From Allium sativum (Eukaryota > Streptophyta > Magnoliopsida > Asparagales > Amaryllidaceae), in contig CM060911.1 in NCBI GenBank assembly GCA_030737875.1, positions 97,856,599 through 97,920,598 on the forward strand: a DNA stretch of 64,000 nt, read 5' to 3'. Under the pieces are notes generated by a model that saw only the letters and a list, made by a program, of their open reading frames with translations, did not search any database and was not told the DNA's origin. The stretch's first letter is position 1. Each line of letters starts with the position of its first letter. A program made the translations under genes and the position numbers. Positions 21,911-33,305 of the stretch are shown one piece after another.

Positions 21911-23478
21911 AAAGGCCCGATGGAATTTAATTCTAAGTTTAGTTTATTTAATTCAAATAAGTGTATTAACTTATAATATACATATCTTATTCATACGATA
22001 TCAGATTGACGAACCGTAAGTTGCATTGGGATCGTATGGACGGTGGCTACACGATGGAACTGACTAGAAGTCCATCTGAGCTCGTTACAATTTATTGCAA
22101 AATAAATTGTCCATCTAAATCAAAGACAGTTATTCGTTTTAACGATAACAGTCCAATGTGAGTAAATCTCTCTAACTCTGAACAGTTTATAATTTCATGT
22201 TGTATTTTTAAAACTGTTAAAAATTGTCTGATTGACTGTGTGTTGACTGTTTGATTGAACTGCTAGTCAGTTAGTGGAAATTTTATATATATAAATTGAT
22301 TCTGTCGATCAGAATATATCATATGGAACTGAAAGTGATGTTAATTTTATTGTCTAACATCTGTGGATGCAGGGAAACAGGTTGGAGGAATCCGACTGGA
22401 TTCCTCAATAGTTATTTTATTGTTTTTCATATATTTTGATATATGATGTGAATTATAACATGTTGTTGATTGTGTGTGTATGGACGATATTGGACATCGT
22501 AATTTGATATGTTAAACACCATAACATAATGGAATATTGTTTCGGGGATTTTCAAAGTGATATTGAAAATAAAATATTTATAAATGGAATATTTATAAAT
22601 AAGAGATATTTATAAATTTGAATATTTATAAATAAGGAATATTTATAAATTGGAATACTTATAAATATGAGATATTCAAAAAGGAAATAATTCCAAAAAC
22701 ATTTTCTTTTTGAATGGAAAGGCCTGTGTGGCGGGTTTGGGGATTTTCCCGATGCTCCCAGTACAAAGGAAGTTATGGCGAATTTTTCCGAGAATTTAAG
22801 GAGTTAGAATATTTTTAGGAAATTATATAGAAAGGGGAAATAATTATAAAATCAAAGGGGTTTTATAAATGAAATATTTATAAATGAAATATTTATAAAT
22901 AGAAATCTGTATAGGCGAAATTATATAGAAAAGGGAAATCTTTATAAATGGAATATTTATAAAGAAAAGAGAATATTTATAAAATCATAAGATTTTATAA
23001 ATGAGATATTTATTGGTTAAATAGATAGGAGATGTTAAATGAGATACTTATTTGTTAAGTAAATAAGTTATAAAAGTGATATTGACTTAGGAAATAGAAT
23101 AAGTTATTAAAAAGGATTATTTATTTGTTAAAAAAATAGAATAAGAAAGGGAGATATTTATTTGTTAATTAAATATCAAAAGATATAAGGAATATTTATT
23201 TAGAAAATAAATAATATACAAAAAAAAGGAAATACTTAGGATATATAAATAAGGTTAAAAAGGGGAAATATTTGCAAATAGAATTTGAAAAGGGAATATT
23301 TGTAATCCATTTACAAATAGAGTTAAAAAGGGATAATATTGGTAAAACGTTATAAAAAGGAAACTGTTATAAGAAGGAAATCATTTTTAAAGTGGAGAAC
23401 CATTATTAAAAGTGAATCTTTAAAAATGAATAAACATTGTTAAAAAGGAAATCTTTATAAAGCGAATAAAGTCAGTTT

Positions 23479-24420
23479 ATCGAATATGGTATTCGAAAGG
23501 AGTTAAATCGAATATGGTATTCGAAAGGAGTTAAATCGAATATGGTATTCAAAAAGAGTTAAATCGAATATAAGTTATTCGAAGGGAGTTAATCGAATAT
23601 GGTATTCGAAAGTTAGTAAATCGAATATGTTATTCGAAAGGGGTTAGTCGAGTCGAGTTGGTTGAATAGAATTAATCAGTTAGAATTAATCAGTTAGAAT
23701 TAATCAGTTAGAATTAATCAGTTAGAATTAATCAGTTAGAATTAATTAGTTAGAATTAACCAGTTAGAATTAATCAGTTAGACTTAATCAGTTAGAGTTA
23801 AACCAGTTAGAATTAATCAGTTAGAGTTAAACAAGTTAGAGTTAATCGATAGATTTAAATAAATAAGAGTTATTCGACTTAGTTATTCAAATAGAGTTAA
23901 ACACAAAGGAGTTATCGAATTTGTTATTCGAAAGGAGTTATCGATTAGAGTTAAATCGAAAGGAGTTATTGAATTAGTTATTCGAAAGGAGTTATCGATT
24001 ATAGTTAAATCGAAAGGAGTTATCGATTATAGTTAAATCGAAAGGAGTTATCGATTATAGTTTAATCGAAAGGAGTTATCGAATTAGTTATTCGAAAGGA
24101 GTTATCGAATTAGTTATTCGAAAGGAGTTGTCGATTATAGTTAAATCGAAAGGAGTTATCGATTATATTTTAATCGAAAGGAGTTATCGAATTAGTTATT
24201 CAAAAGGAGTTATCAATTTTAGTTAAATCGAAAGGAGTTATCGAATTAGTTATTCGAAAGGAGTTAAGTAAAAAGAGTTAAATCGATTAGGGTTAAATAA
24301 ATAGGGTTAATCGAATTTAGCTTAATCAAAGAAAGGTTAATCAAATCTAGTTATTTGTAAGAGAGTTTATCAAATATAGTTATTCAAAGGGAGGAGTTAT
24401 CGAATAGAGATTTATTCAAA
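23479..24420 (+). repeat. Hairpin array, 3' LTR copy of element B
   Basis: Counterpart of 15978-16870. The embedded 14-bp GAATTAATCAGTTA array (about 23668-23845) has about 12 units against about 8 in the 5' LTR, a length change since insertion. Confidence 0.8.
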
Positions 24421-24603
24421 CGAGAGTTACGTAAGGAAGTGTTAAAGAGTTAAAAGATGAACTTAACCTATTTCGAGATTTGAAATGTTGTTCAGTTAAG
24501 GTCTGAGAGGTAGTCATACCCCAACTTGATTGACTTCGTTTTTAATTTAGAAATGGTTAAGGTTCGAGGGTGAAAGTGGTTAAGTGAATTTAGTAAATAA
24601 GTA

Positions 24604-25755
24604 TAGTGGTTCGAGTTGTCGTCGCGATGTGATTTAAACATCTGTTTAAATCCAAGTAAAGAAGATTTGGAAATGTTTTCCAAATAGAATCAGAAACGTA
24701 ATCAAATGTAGAAATAAGGAAAATATGAATATATATATATGATTGATGATTGACTGATAGAATTTCCATTTGGAAATAATATCGTTGGTTGCACACGTGT
24801 TTTCTTTGATAGTTAAATCACAGACTACCAAAGTTTTGTCCATTTTAACGTTGTTAATATGGAGAGACCAGTTGGATTATTATCCAAAGAACCACTCTGT
24901 ATTGGCATAAGCATTGCGAATCGTATATGCCAAAGATAATTGAAGACGGTGTAAAGTGCAAGGGCTATTGTATAAGTCTTAGATAACAGTGCCTAAGATG
25001 GATGTATTGAATAGTACCTTCGGTTCATCCTGTTCCTGGGTGACTTGTATGGATGAAGGTCTGACAGAGTATTTCCAGAAAGGTCATATACATTGATTTC
25101 TTCAACCGTACCAAGAGAGGAAGTGGAGAAGGAAACTTCTTTTAACTGACACGTAATGTATGGTAGTAGACGTCAAATTAGTGATTTTGATGGATCTGAC
25201 GATGTGACATTCGAAGTGAATCTGATGTGATGATAAAGCGTAACCTCAAGCCTCATCATCCGGTAAATGACAGAAATCGAGCAGGCGGCATGGCTAAGTC
25301 AGTCGCACCGAAGTAGGGTGTTTAATCACCTATCTAGAGAATATTCATTTGTTTCTTTAATCTATCAATGTTGTCTCATATATATACGGGAAACGGTTGC
25401 TGATCCCAACCGTTGGTGATATACATTCGATACACTCAAGCAAAATGAGTGGTCGGTCATCTGTCGCTGAGTTGCAAGATGTTCTTGTTGAACTCCAGTG
25501 TATCATTCCTAGAGTACACAGATCGGAATGTGGTTCCATACCTTGTCATAGTTGGAAATCCATTACCCAATAAGTGCTTGCAGTTTTGATTGTATACTAT
25601 ATATGTAGAACGTGAGATGAAAGCGTTTCTGCTAGATGATTAATATATTGTGGTTGATAGACATTATTATAATATCAAAAGGCTTTTTATATAAAGATAT
25701 ATTGTATTCTCATAAGGGAAAAACCCGTTCTGTTATTCGGCGTGGTCTTATGAGA
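24604..25755 (+). other. 3' LTR copies of S1, S2, S3 and the terminal branched fold (element B)
   Basis: S1 is near 24610-24655. S2 at 24804-24833 has one substitution that breaks a pair. S3 is near 24856-24905, and TCTCATAAG/CTTATGAGA is at 25708-25755. Confidence 0.5.
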
Positions 25756-26926
25756 TATCATTTACTTGTTCGAACTGTTTTAAACTGTTTTACTCATACT
25801 ATTCCCATGACTGACCCGAAGTTTATTTTGTTTTGTTTTCCCTAAACTCTTGGGTGCCCAATTTTGTACGGGCAGTCAAGTAGTCAGGAATTTACAGATA
25901 TACTTGGAGAGCTTGGAGCAGGAGGCTTCAAGATCATATAGCTATAGTTTATTTCCGCTGTGTTGTAAGTGCTGTACTCTGATAAGTGCTATTGTATACA
26001 TAACTGTTATATTTCAAAGTTATGTTATCTATTATATGTTATTCATTCCGCTGTGAGGTTCGTGTTACTCTGATGTTGTGTTCTTTTCTTCTTCTATTCT
26101 AAGTTTCTATCTTATCTATTCTCACCCTCTGTCTTCTTTCATTAATTACCGGGATTTTTCGATGTTTTGGTTATCGACTTCGAGTTTATGTCGATAACCA
26201 AAGTCGCTTAAAATCTGGGTCATTTCAAAGGGGCACCCGAGTTTGAAAGTGAAACAAACTACGATTCAGTCATGGGACTGGTATGAGAAATCTGCTCAAC
26301 ACATTTAAAATATGGCCAATCACAGGACCACGCCACTTTCGTGGAACGTGTTTACTTCATTGGATTGCCAGTGCTTTAAAACAAATCATTCCTTTAAACA
26401 TCACAATGCTTTTTATAAAAATGAAGCCATTATAAGACTCAGTTCCCATCACACAATGCAACGCAAACTGGAGGACAGAGTTTTTACCTTATAATGGCCA
26501 AAACATGATTGATACGAATAAAACAAAAGCATTTGATATTATTACTAGTGTTTATTTGTTTCAAAAACAATTTCAATCATAACTATCAATCATAGACGGC
26601 ATTAATGCCTCATACCACTATGTCGCCATATATAGGTATATAATCAAAACGCACAGTCACGTATTTGGAAATTGGATTTCCGTCATGAACCAAGGCAAAA
26701 GATAGTCCTTACCGAATTCAAGACAATCTAGCCCATGTCTCAGGGCCCAGACTCAGGTGGGCCCTTGGATCGTCAGGGTCGGTCCACCGATGTGGATTAT
26801 TATGCTTGAACACTACGTTTCTCCGCCCTATGGGGCGTAAACGAGCAAACGAATGGCTCCATCGGCCCCGGATCGACCGATATATCCAAGGCGCCTCGCA
26901 ATAGCAACAACCACACAGGTGAAAAG

Positions 26927-26936
26927 TATATAAATG
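26927..26936 (-). promoter_or_regulatory. TATA-box candidate in element C
   Basis: On the minus strand, CCAGCCCTGACATTTATATAC followed by TTTTCACCTGTGTGG is conserved almost exactly with D1 (36691) and D2 (49944). It stands out as one of the best conserved blocks between C and D. Confidence 0.4.
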
Positions 26937-27970
26937 TCAGGGCTGGTAGGTCACTGACACCACCGTAGCTAGAAAGAAACGCATGCCCTCCCTGAGGTCC
27001 TTCTCCCGTTTCTGGTTCATGCCAGGGTGTGAGGCTCGCAAATTCACATTATACACAAAGCTATGCCACACAGGCGGTGCTTTGATCATCACCACAAGAC
27101 TTTGTTTTTCAATAGAAGCCCTGATCATTTGCCACTTAGGCATGCCACACTAGCAATTCATGCCATGCGACTGATGTCCATCGATACACAACCTCTGAGC
27201 TCGTGCGTCTCAAAGAAGGGCGTTAAGCAAAAGAAAAAATCTCCGACGCCAAACAGATGTATATTTAATAGAGATCAATCAACACAGAATAAAATCCAAT
27301 GTCAGACACACAGTCCATTTATAAGTCCGTTCTGGGTCTGAACGAAACCGGAGGCACTAAATACCTCGTAAACCCGTCGATCACCACGTACGTCTGGACG
27401 ATCACCACTCATAATCCATATTTTGGGATGCCTCCCAATAAGGACCTCGGTTACCATCCAAACGAGGTGAAGATCTCCGGTCTTCGACCACCGTCTTCAT
27501 CTTCGACTTTCAATCGTCGGTCAATTATTTGAAATGATAATTAACTCGGCCATTTCAAATAATTCACGTATTTTTAGAATTTCAAATCAACTTATTTCAA
27601 TGGTTAAATCAATCGACAACACCAATTTGTTCTTTAATGTACTTTTCACACTAAACACATTCAACCATCAAAAACCACATAAATCGAGCAAATTCAGTTT
27701 ATTTCCATTCCATATCGTTTATGATATTTTATAACAATTTATCGCTATTTTTATTTATTTTAAAATAGCCAATTTTTTTCTTTAGATTTGATTTACACAT
27801 ATCTGAAAATCTAACCATTGGATCTTCACAAAATTTACATCATTAGAAAGGTCTTTTCAAAACAAATCCAACGGTTCCAGTTTCGGGAAAATCCGACGGT
27901 CGGATCTCCCGGTACAATCGTTTGAAGTTTCGATTTCAAAATACGAACTGCAGCGTCGTTATTCGATTAA

Positions 27971-27998
27971 ATATAATTATATATATATATATATATAA
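27971..27998 (+). repeat. TA microsatellite in element C
   Basis: About 13 TA units. Confidence 0.85.
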
Positions 27999-28309
27999 TC
28001 GATTCTGGCACTGTTTTTCTTCAGATTTGAATTAAACATTCCAGACAATCCAACCGTTGGATTTTTACAAAGTTGGTGCCGTTGGAAAGATATTTCCAAG
28101 GCGAACCCAACGGTTGCGGTTTCGGGAAAACCCAATGGTCGGATTACCCGCACTAGTTGTTTGAAATCACGGTTTCAAAACATGAACTGCATGGCCACGT
28201 TTCGTTTTAATTTTATTTATATTTATATATTTATATAAATATAGTTCATTCAACAATTTCAATATCGTTTTCACTTCAAATATTTCACTAACGCCTTTAA
28301 ATTTTGGAA

Positions 28310-28470
28310 TATTTCGCCATAACCTCCTTTGTACGGGAGGGTCTGGGAAAATTCCCAAATAGCCACACGGGCGTCTCGTGTCAAAAAGAAAAAGCCAAGC
28401 GGCTAGCCAACAAGCTCATAAAATCATCACCCAAACAAAACAGTAAATGTGTATCTATTTGTCGGGCAGA
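28310..28470 (-). other. Shared GGCTAGCCGCTTGGC/GGAGGTTATGGCGAA module in element C
   Basis: Read on the minus strand, it holds GCCCGACAAATAG, TTATGAGC, GGCTAGCCGCTTGGC, the CT-tract, CTCCCGTACAAAGGAGG and TTATGGCGAAATATTCC. Here it lies in mid-LTR, as in A, not next to a PPT as in D. Confidence 0.65.
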
Positions 28471-28559
28471 AAATTTTATTCCTCTTCTCTAGCCCCTTTG
28501 CTATAACCTATTCAATAAATATGCACGTACATATATACAATTTTTATCACTTATCATAT

Positions 28560-29280
28560 TCCATTCAACTTCATATTTGATTTACTTTGGTTTAAAAACA
28601 CCATTCATTCTAATGTTGCATGCATAGGCTAAAATCATATCATTAGCTAATTAATGTATATTGCTATTTTTAACACTTCACATTTCAAAGATGATAATTT
28701 TGGCGAACTAAAATACATTTCAACACATGACTATTTTCTTTAGTTCCTATGCATGTTGAAAATAATATTTCTTCACAAATATTTATTTCAACGTCCGCAT
28801 ATCTTTAGCATATCACATAGATGATAAAAATGATATTTTTATCATTTAAAATATTTATTCGACAAATAGATATTTTCAACACTTCATAGTTTCAATAAAA
28901 ATGTAATTTTTATTGTTCGATCTTTTTATTCAACACATGAACTTTTCCATTACGCACACTTCTCAACACATGAGCATTTCCACACATGGATATTTTATTT
29001 ATGTTGTTCATATAAGAAAGATAGAATTTTTGTTGTTGAAACTATTTATATATAAGGCGAATATTTTACATACTTCATATATATTATAAAAATGTGATTT
29101 TTATTGTTTAGACACTTCATTCATTCACAAATGAATTTAATTTTCACACATCACTTTTCAACACATGAACATTTCCACACATGGATATAGTTTCAACATA
29201 TGACTTTAATTTCAACGCATGAAAATAATTTCAACATATGAAAATTATTCTAACACGTGAAGATTATTCAAAATTTCGGC
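28560..29280 (-). repeat. CATGTGTTGAAA-type interspersed repeats in element C
   Basis: On the minus strand the word (C/T)ATGTGTTGAA recurs more than ten times with variable spacers. The same word recurs in D1 (about 34015-34150), D2 (about 47335-47630) and D1's 3' LTR. Confidence 0.6.
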
Positions 29281-29939
29281 AGCATAACGGCAGGGTAGTT
29301 AAAACCGGCACCGTCCCTAGTACGGCTCCTCGCTCTACCTTAAAACCTCGCGGTTTTTGACAATGGGGACTTATGCATCTAATTCGCACGCAGGTGGCAT
29401 GTTTTATTTTTATTTCCACAAATATTTTCAATTCATTTCAATCACTAATGGGTATTTTTTTCAACCACAACCAAACAATATCAACCACAAACAATTATTC
29501 AACCATTCGATATTTCACACCAATACACAACAATAAATATCGTCCATGGTTTGTGGACGAGGGGAGTATATATACATATTTATATATATTATTGCTATAA
29601 TTCACTTGCATTTCAACACATATATCAATTATTTATATGCATGTATAATTCATACTTCGCGTATATAGCTTACACCACGCATGTACATGAGGTATACAAC
29701 ACGTGTGTAATTTATATTTCGCTTATATTATTTATACACGACATTTTCCACTCAAATTACTTTAATTTAGATTTCTCACATTGGGTTCCACTCCACCAAA
29801 AATAGCAGAAGGCTCAAAAAAATATGCGGTCTCTTCTAAAACGTAGAAGACGTCCACACAGTCACTATGTTTCCTGTTTCATCGAATTTCGTCAAGAAAC
29901 GAAAAAGATATGATTTTTCAAAGTTCAGATGTAATTAAA

Positions 29940-30300
29940 AGACCCACCTTTCACGATGGTTCAAAACTAGGTTTTGATCTTTCGATCAAACCATTGCGTG
30001 ATAGGAGAATCAGCTCACACAGCGTCGAAGAGCTTCGAACCACCTCCTCGGCGCCGGTGGTTTCACTCCGTTCGGTGGCGCCCTGAAGGCTCGGTGGCGC
30101 TCCAAAGTCGTTGACTTTGAGGACCCGTATCTCCCTCCACACTTGATGATAACTAGCAAACCTTAGATGGATTTAAAGAGGAGACGAAGAGCTTTGAAAT
30201 GAATTAAGAATCACTCGATTTCATTGTGAAACGTGGGAGAAATCGAAGAGAGAAGGTGGAGACATCATTTCCGTCGTGCGCCGTATACATCAGGGAGAGA
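29940..30300 (-). other. Leader-like cassette of element C
   Basis: GC-richer, non-repetitive, containing GAGGAGGTGG-type and CTTCGTCTCCTC-type tracts on the minus strand. It sits in the cassette position relative to CCCATTGTGTTCGGAATGGGGG. The sequence differs from the cassettes of A, B, D1 and D2. Confidence 0.4.
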
Positions 30301-30601
30301 GAAGATGGTCACTGGCCAATGAGAGATTTTCTTTATATTTATATTTTTTTAAATTTCGAAAATACCCCTCTCCCACACGAACGCCAATTCAAACCCAACG
30401 ACTGTCGTCCCTAGCGTTTCACCCCCATTCCGAACACAATGGGATATGTTTCGTAGGCCCATTCGACGTTTTCAGTCCATTTTTCTTCAATTTAAAATAT
30501 ATAACATTCAATATTCAATTTGAATGTACATTTTAATTTGCCAAGGCCACAAACTGATTCGAAAAATTCCAGAAAAATAAATCTAGCTATGTTTTGACGA
30601 T

Positions 30602-30929
30602 ATAGTGATTTAAATGTAAATTTAACGGAAAATGATTCAAATGATCAAATCAACCTACGATACATATCCCATTGTGTTCGGAATGGGGGTAATACGCTAC
30701 GGACGACAGGCGGTGGACCTCGTTTCGAGGTCGTATGTAAAAGTCAACTTTTTGAAAAATAATTAATTAAATAAAAAAAAAACCTCCTCTCCTTTAACCC
30801 GCTGCCCCCCCCCCCCCTTTCCCTTCATAATCGATTTCAGCAGAAGAGAAAAAAAAATTCCATCGAGGACGGAGACCGACCGCCCATCGCCGCCACCGGA
30901 GGCGCCCACCTCCGTCCAAGCTCGCCGCC
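30602..30929 (+). repeat. D2 5' LTR, left part (before D1 insertion)
   Basis: Matches 52682-53028 of the D2 3' LTR. It includes CCCATTGTGTTCGGAATGGGGG, a C-homopolymer (about 30808-30820) and the first half of the GC-rich cassette. Confidence 0.85.
30925..30929 (+). repeat. Target-site duplication of D1, left copy (CCGCC)
   Basis: Identical to the five bases after D1 (45382-45386). The undisturbed site in D2's 3' LTR, near 53025, has a single CCGCC. Confidence 0.95.
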
Positions 30930-31339
30930 TGTAATAACCCGAAAATCTGGGCCAGTTTAAAATTTTTATTTTGGCAATTTTAGCGAATTTTTAAGATTTA
31001 AAATAGATTATTTTAAATAATATCGACGGGAAAATTTATTTTGAATAGAATTCAACGTATATATTTATACGCGTCGTCGTTAGAATATAAATATTTATAT
31101 ATAATTATAAATAGAATTGAAAATGGCGCGGTAGTTCGATAATTCGATTTCAAACTTCAATTGAATGTACCGGGTGCAAAACAATCCGGATTTTAGTGAA
31201 ACCAAAAACATTAGGATCTAATTGATAATATCTTTCCAACGAACCCGAAAGATCGAAATTTCATAGCGGGAATCAAAAGATATGTCCAGTTGAAAATTCT
31301 GAATAGTCGCTATGGAATTCAGGCCCTTAAAAATGGACA

Positions 31340-31600
31340 TTTTGCAAATGATCTCGGATTTCGACGAAACCAGTTTTGTTGGGTCCGTGATGTCAAATTA
31401 TTGCTAGGTTTCAAATTTCATAATTTTTCGAATCAATATGTGAGCGTGGCAAAGGAAAACGCGTTTGACCAGTTTCAGTTGATTTTAATCGACTGGAAAA
31501 TGGCCATTTTTCTAACGGTCTCAGAATTCGACGAAACTAGTTTTGGTAGGACCGTATCGTCAATACGAAGCAAGGAAATATTTTTCGAGAATTTTTAGAG
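31340..31600 (+). other. Duplicated GACGAAACTAGTTTTG module (D1 5' LTR)
   Basis: Two diverged copies, at about 31350-31400 and 31525-31580, share TCGACGAAAC(C/T)AGTTTTG, GGGTCCGT-like and TCAA elements. They are homologous to the B block at 20890-21180. An open frame of about 95-100 codons crosses this block, but I regard it as chance (see rejected list). Confidence 0.6.
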
Positions 31601-31841
31601 TTAGTATGTGACCCCGGTAATTTGAAATGTACGTTTAAAATTCAATATAGTGATTTAAATGTAAATTAAACGGAAACTGATCGAAACGATCGAATCAACA
31701 TACGAAACATGTCCCATTGTGTTCGGAATGGGGGTAAAACGCTATGGACGACAGGCGGTGGGCCTCGTTTCGAGGTCGTATGTGAAAGTCAACATTTTGC
31801 AAAATAAAATAATTAAAAAAAAAATTAAATCTCTCCTTTAT

Positions 31842-32225
31842 ACCCCCCCCCCCCCCGATTCATTACAGAGGAAAAAAAAGAAAAAAAAAGGAGAAGGAGG
31901 CGACGAAGGCGGAGAGGAGCCGCCGCCCTCCCCAAGGACCATCGCGCCTCGTCGAAGACCCCCCCTCTTCCACCTCGACCGCAACGCGCAGCACCCCCCC
32001 CCCCCCCCAGTCGGCAATCGAGCACCGCACCCCCAGGAAAACCCTAACCCTAGCCCTCCCTTCCCGTCGCCACCTTCCCCTCCTCCTGCGACCTTCCGCG
32101 AAGCCCTGCCACCAAGAATCGACCGCATCGCCCCCGATGACTGCTGCCGCCGCAAGCACATCTTCCCCCCCCCCCTTTCGAAGCTCAACATCGAAGCCAC
32201 CCCCTCCTTTCAAAACAATGTAAGT
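31842..32225 (+). other. GC-rich leader-like cassette of D1 5' LTR with GTAAGT donor
   Basis: A sharp GC-rich island in AT-rich DNA. It has C homopolymers (about 31843-31857 and 31986-32009), CCGCCG/CTCGTCG words and AACCCTAACCCTAG (about 32039-32052), which resembles telo-box motifs of plant leaders. It ends at GTAAGT (32220-32225), after which the sequence switches at once to T-rich, intron-like DNA. The 3' LTR copy is 39596-39936. D2 has a different GC-rich island at the same place. The look is that of a monocot-like 5' exon and first-intron start, possibly host-derived; that is inference. Confidence 0.5.
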
Positions 32226-32339
32226 TCTTATTTTTTTATTTATTTATTTAATTATTATCATGGTAAAACTGATTTTTATTTTAAAATAAAAACGGTTAGG
32301 CCTTTAAAATAAATAAAAAGAGAGTAGTAGTATAAATAT

Positions 32340-33115
32340 ATAATTTTTATATAAGGAAGTATTAAAAATATGATTTTTATATTTTTAAAGTATTAAAAAT
32401 ATGATTTTTATATTTTTAAAGTATTAAAAATATAATCTTTATTATATAGAAGATGTAGAAATATGATTTTTGCTTAAATAGGAAAGAGTATATTTTTAGA
32501 GGAAAAAAAATATGATTTTTGCTTTCGTGAAGTTCGGATTTTTAATATCTAAAAGTTTGGATTTTTTTTTATTAGAAAAGGCGAAAACTTTTTATTAGAA
32601 AAGGCAAAAACTTTTTATTAGAAAAGGCGAAAACTTTTTATTTGAAAAGGTGGAATCTTTGTTTTTATAAAGGCGAAGTCTATATTTTTTGAAATGGAAT
32701 TTTTATCTATATGGCATCGCAATAAAAATTCGATTTCTATATATTAAACATTGAAGTAAAAATTCAATTTTTATATATTGAACATCGAAGTAAAAATTCA
32801 ATTTTTATATATTGAACATCGAAGTAAAATGTGATTTTTATATATTGAACTTCGAAGTAAAATTCGATTTTTATATATTGAACATCGAAGTAAAAATTTA
32901 ATTTTTATATATTGAACATCGAAGTAAAATGTGATTTTTATATACTGAACTTCGAAGTAAAAATTCGATTTTTATATATTGAACATCGAAGTAAAAATTC
33001 AATTTTTATATATTGAACATCGAAGTAAAATGTGATTTTTATATATTGAACTTCGAAGTAAAAATTCGATTTTTATATATTGAATAGCGAAGTAAAAATT
33101 CGATTTTTACATATG
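32340..33115 (+). repeat. AAAAAT-NNN-ATTTTT hairpin array (D1 5' LTR)
   Basis: The left part (to about 32700) has repeats with loops ATG, ATA and ATC plus a GGCGAAAACTTTTTATTAG 21-24-bp array near 32575-32650. The right part (about 32725-33110) has about eleven 34-35-bp units with TAAAAAT-TC(G/A)-ATTTTTA followed by TATATTGAACATCGAAG. The 3' LTR copy is 40070-40815. Confidence 0.8.
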
Positions 33116-33202
33116 TAGTGGCTACGACAACGAAGCTGACAAAAAAGGCGAGAACGACGAAGATCTCTACAATAGGAGTGTCGTGAAGTTGGATAGCTTT
33201 AG

Positions 33203-33217
33203 GTGAGAATTTCTCAC
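33203..33217 (+). other. Palindrome GTGAGAATTTCTCAC (D1 5' LTR)
   Basis: Perfect 7-bp arms around one T. It aligns in order with the donor-like GTGAG/CTCAC hairpins of A and B. Copies: 40914-40928 (D1 3' LTR), 46538-46554 (D2, 8-bp arms) and 59270-59286 (D3, 8-bp arms, centre C). Followed by TTTTCTAG and then GGATGCAG at 33253-33260, both acceptor-like. Confidence 0.6.
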
Positions 33218-33287
33218 TCTTCAATTTATTTTCTAGTTATATATATATACTAGGATGCAGACGGTGTTTAGTAGCACCCGACACAAT

Positions 33288-33305
33288 CGTCCACAGACCA
33301 TGGAC
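33288..33305 (+). other. Conserved CGTCCACAGACCATGGAC block (D1 5' LTR)
   Basis: GTCCA (33289-33293) and TGGAC (33301-33305) form a short inverted repeat. The block is nearly invariant in D1, D2, D3 (about 59349) and C (about 29545, minus). It follows GTAGCACCCGACAC. Confidence 0.5.

Larger units (their letters stand above)
13987..26227 (+). mobile_element. Element B: non-autonomous long-LTR retrotransposon, 5' LTR interrupted by A
   Basis: Two collinear LTR copies (13987-18690 and 20164-26227, aligned from 21509) flank a 1473-bp internal domain with a perfect iMet primer-binding site and a PPT. The left copy starts where element A ends, so A inserted at the GTAT(T/C) site. The rest of B's 5' LTR should lie beyond the left window edge. 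The internal domain is non-coding. The 3' end abuts minus-strand element C at 26228, so B appears to be inserted in C. The 5-bp duplication cannot be checked because B's left end is not in the window. Confidence 0.88.
20164..26227 (+). repeat. 3' LTR of element B (6064 bp)
   Basis: Starts TGTAATGACCCG (20164) and ends CTGGGTCATTTCA (26227), one or two changes from the exact inverse. The first 1.3 kb, absent from the interrupted 5' copy, contains the gcagttcg module, a duplicated GAATTCGACGAAAC block and a TATA-like site. The remainder aligns with 13987-18690. Confidence 0.88.
26228..30601 (-). mobile_element. Element C: minus-strand LTR fragment, truncated at both ends
   Basis: Read on the minus strand it follows the D-type LTR order: a GACGAAATTCGATGAAAC block, CCCATTGTGTTCGGAATGGGGG (about 30430-30450), a leader-like cassette, GTCCACAAACCATGGAC (about 29545), GCCGTTATGCTGCCGAAATTT (about 29275-29295), CATGTGTTGAA repeats, the GGCTAGCCGCTTGGC module, two gcagttcg modules, a TATA-like site and the CCAGTCCCATGACTGA terminal block. 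It stops at 26228 in the middle of GGGTGCCCC where element B was inserted. At its other end, about 30600, it joins D2. No coding frame seen. It is clearly related to but diverged from D. Confidence 0.8.

Noticed and set aside
29940..30300. Possible host gene exon between element C and D2
   Set aside because: The stretch lies between recognisable LTR modules in the order expected for C's minus-strand LTR, in the cassette position. No extended frame with intron borders was seen.
31290..31598. Open frame of 94-102 codons present in three D LTRs (also 39064-39348 and 52325-52609)
   Set aside because: Two copies are LTRs of one recent element, so agreement is trivial. Between D1 and D2 most nucleotide changes alter the amino acid, which argues against purifying selection. 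It overlaps the duplicated GACGAAAC module, also found in B and C where the frame is not kept.
32037..32054. Telomere-like AACCCTAACCCTAG
   Set aside because: Only about two imperfect units. Interstitial telomere tracts would be longer; it fits a telo-box motif or chance in a C-rich cassette.
31719..32312. Proline/arginine-rich frames over the GC-rich cassettes, on both strands (also 39469-40002, 45295-45634, 52824-53178)
   Set aside because: Several frames on both strands are open at once because of GC-rich, C-homopolymer composition. The homopolymer lengths differ between copies and would shift any frame. Better explained as non-coding leader-like DNA.
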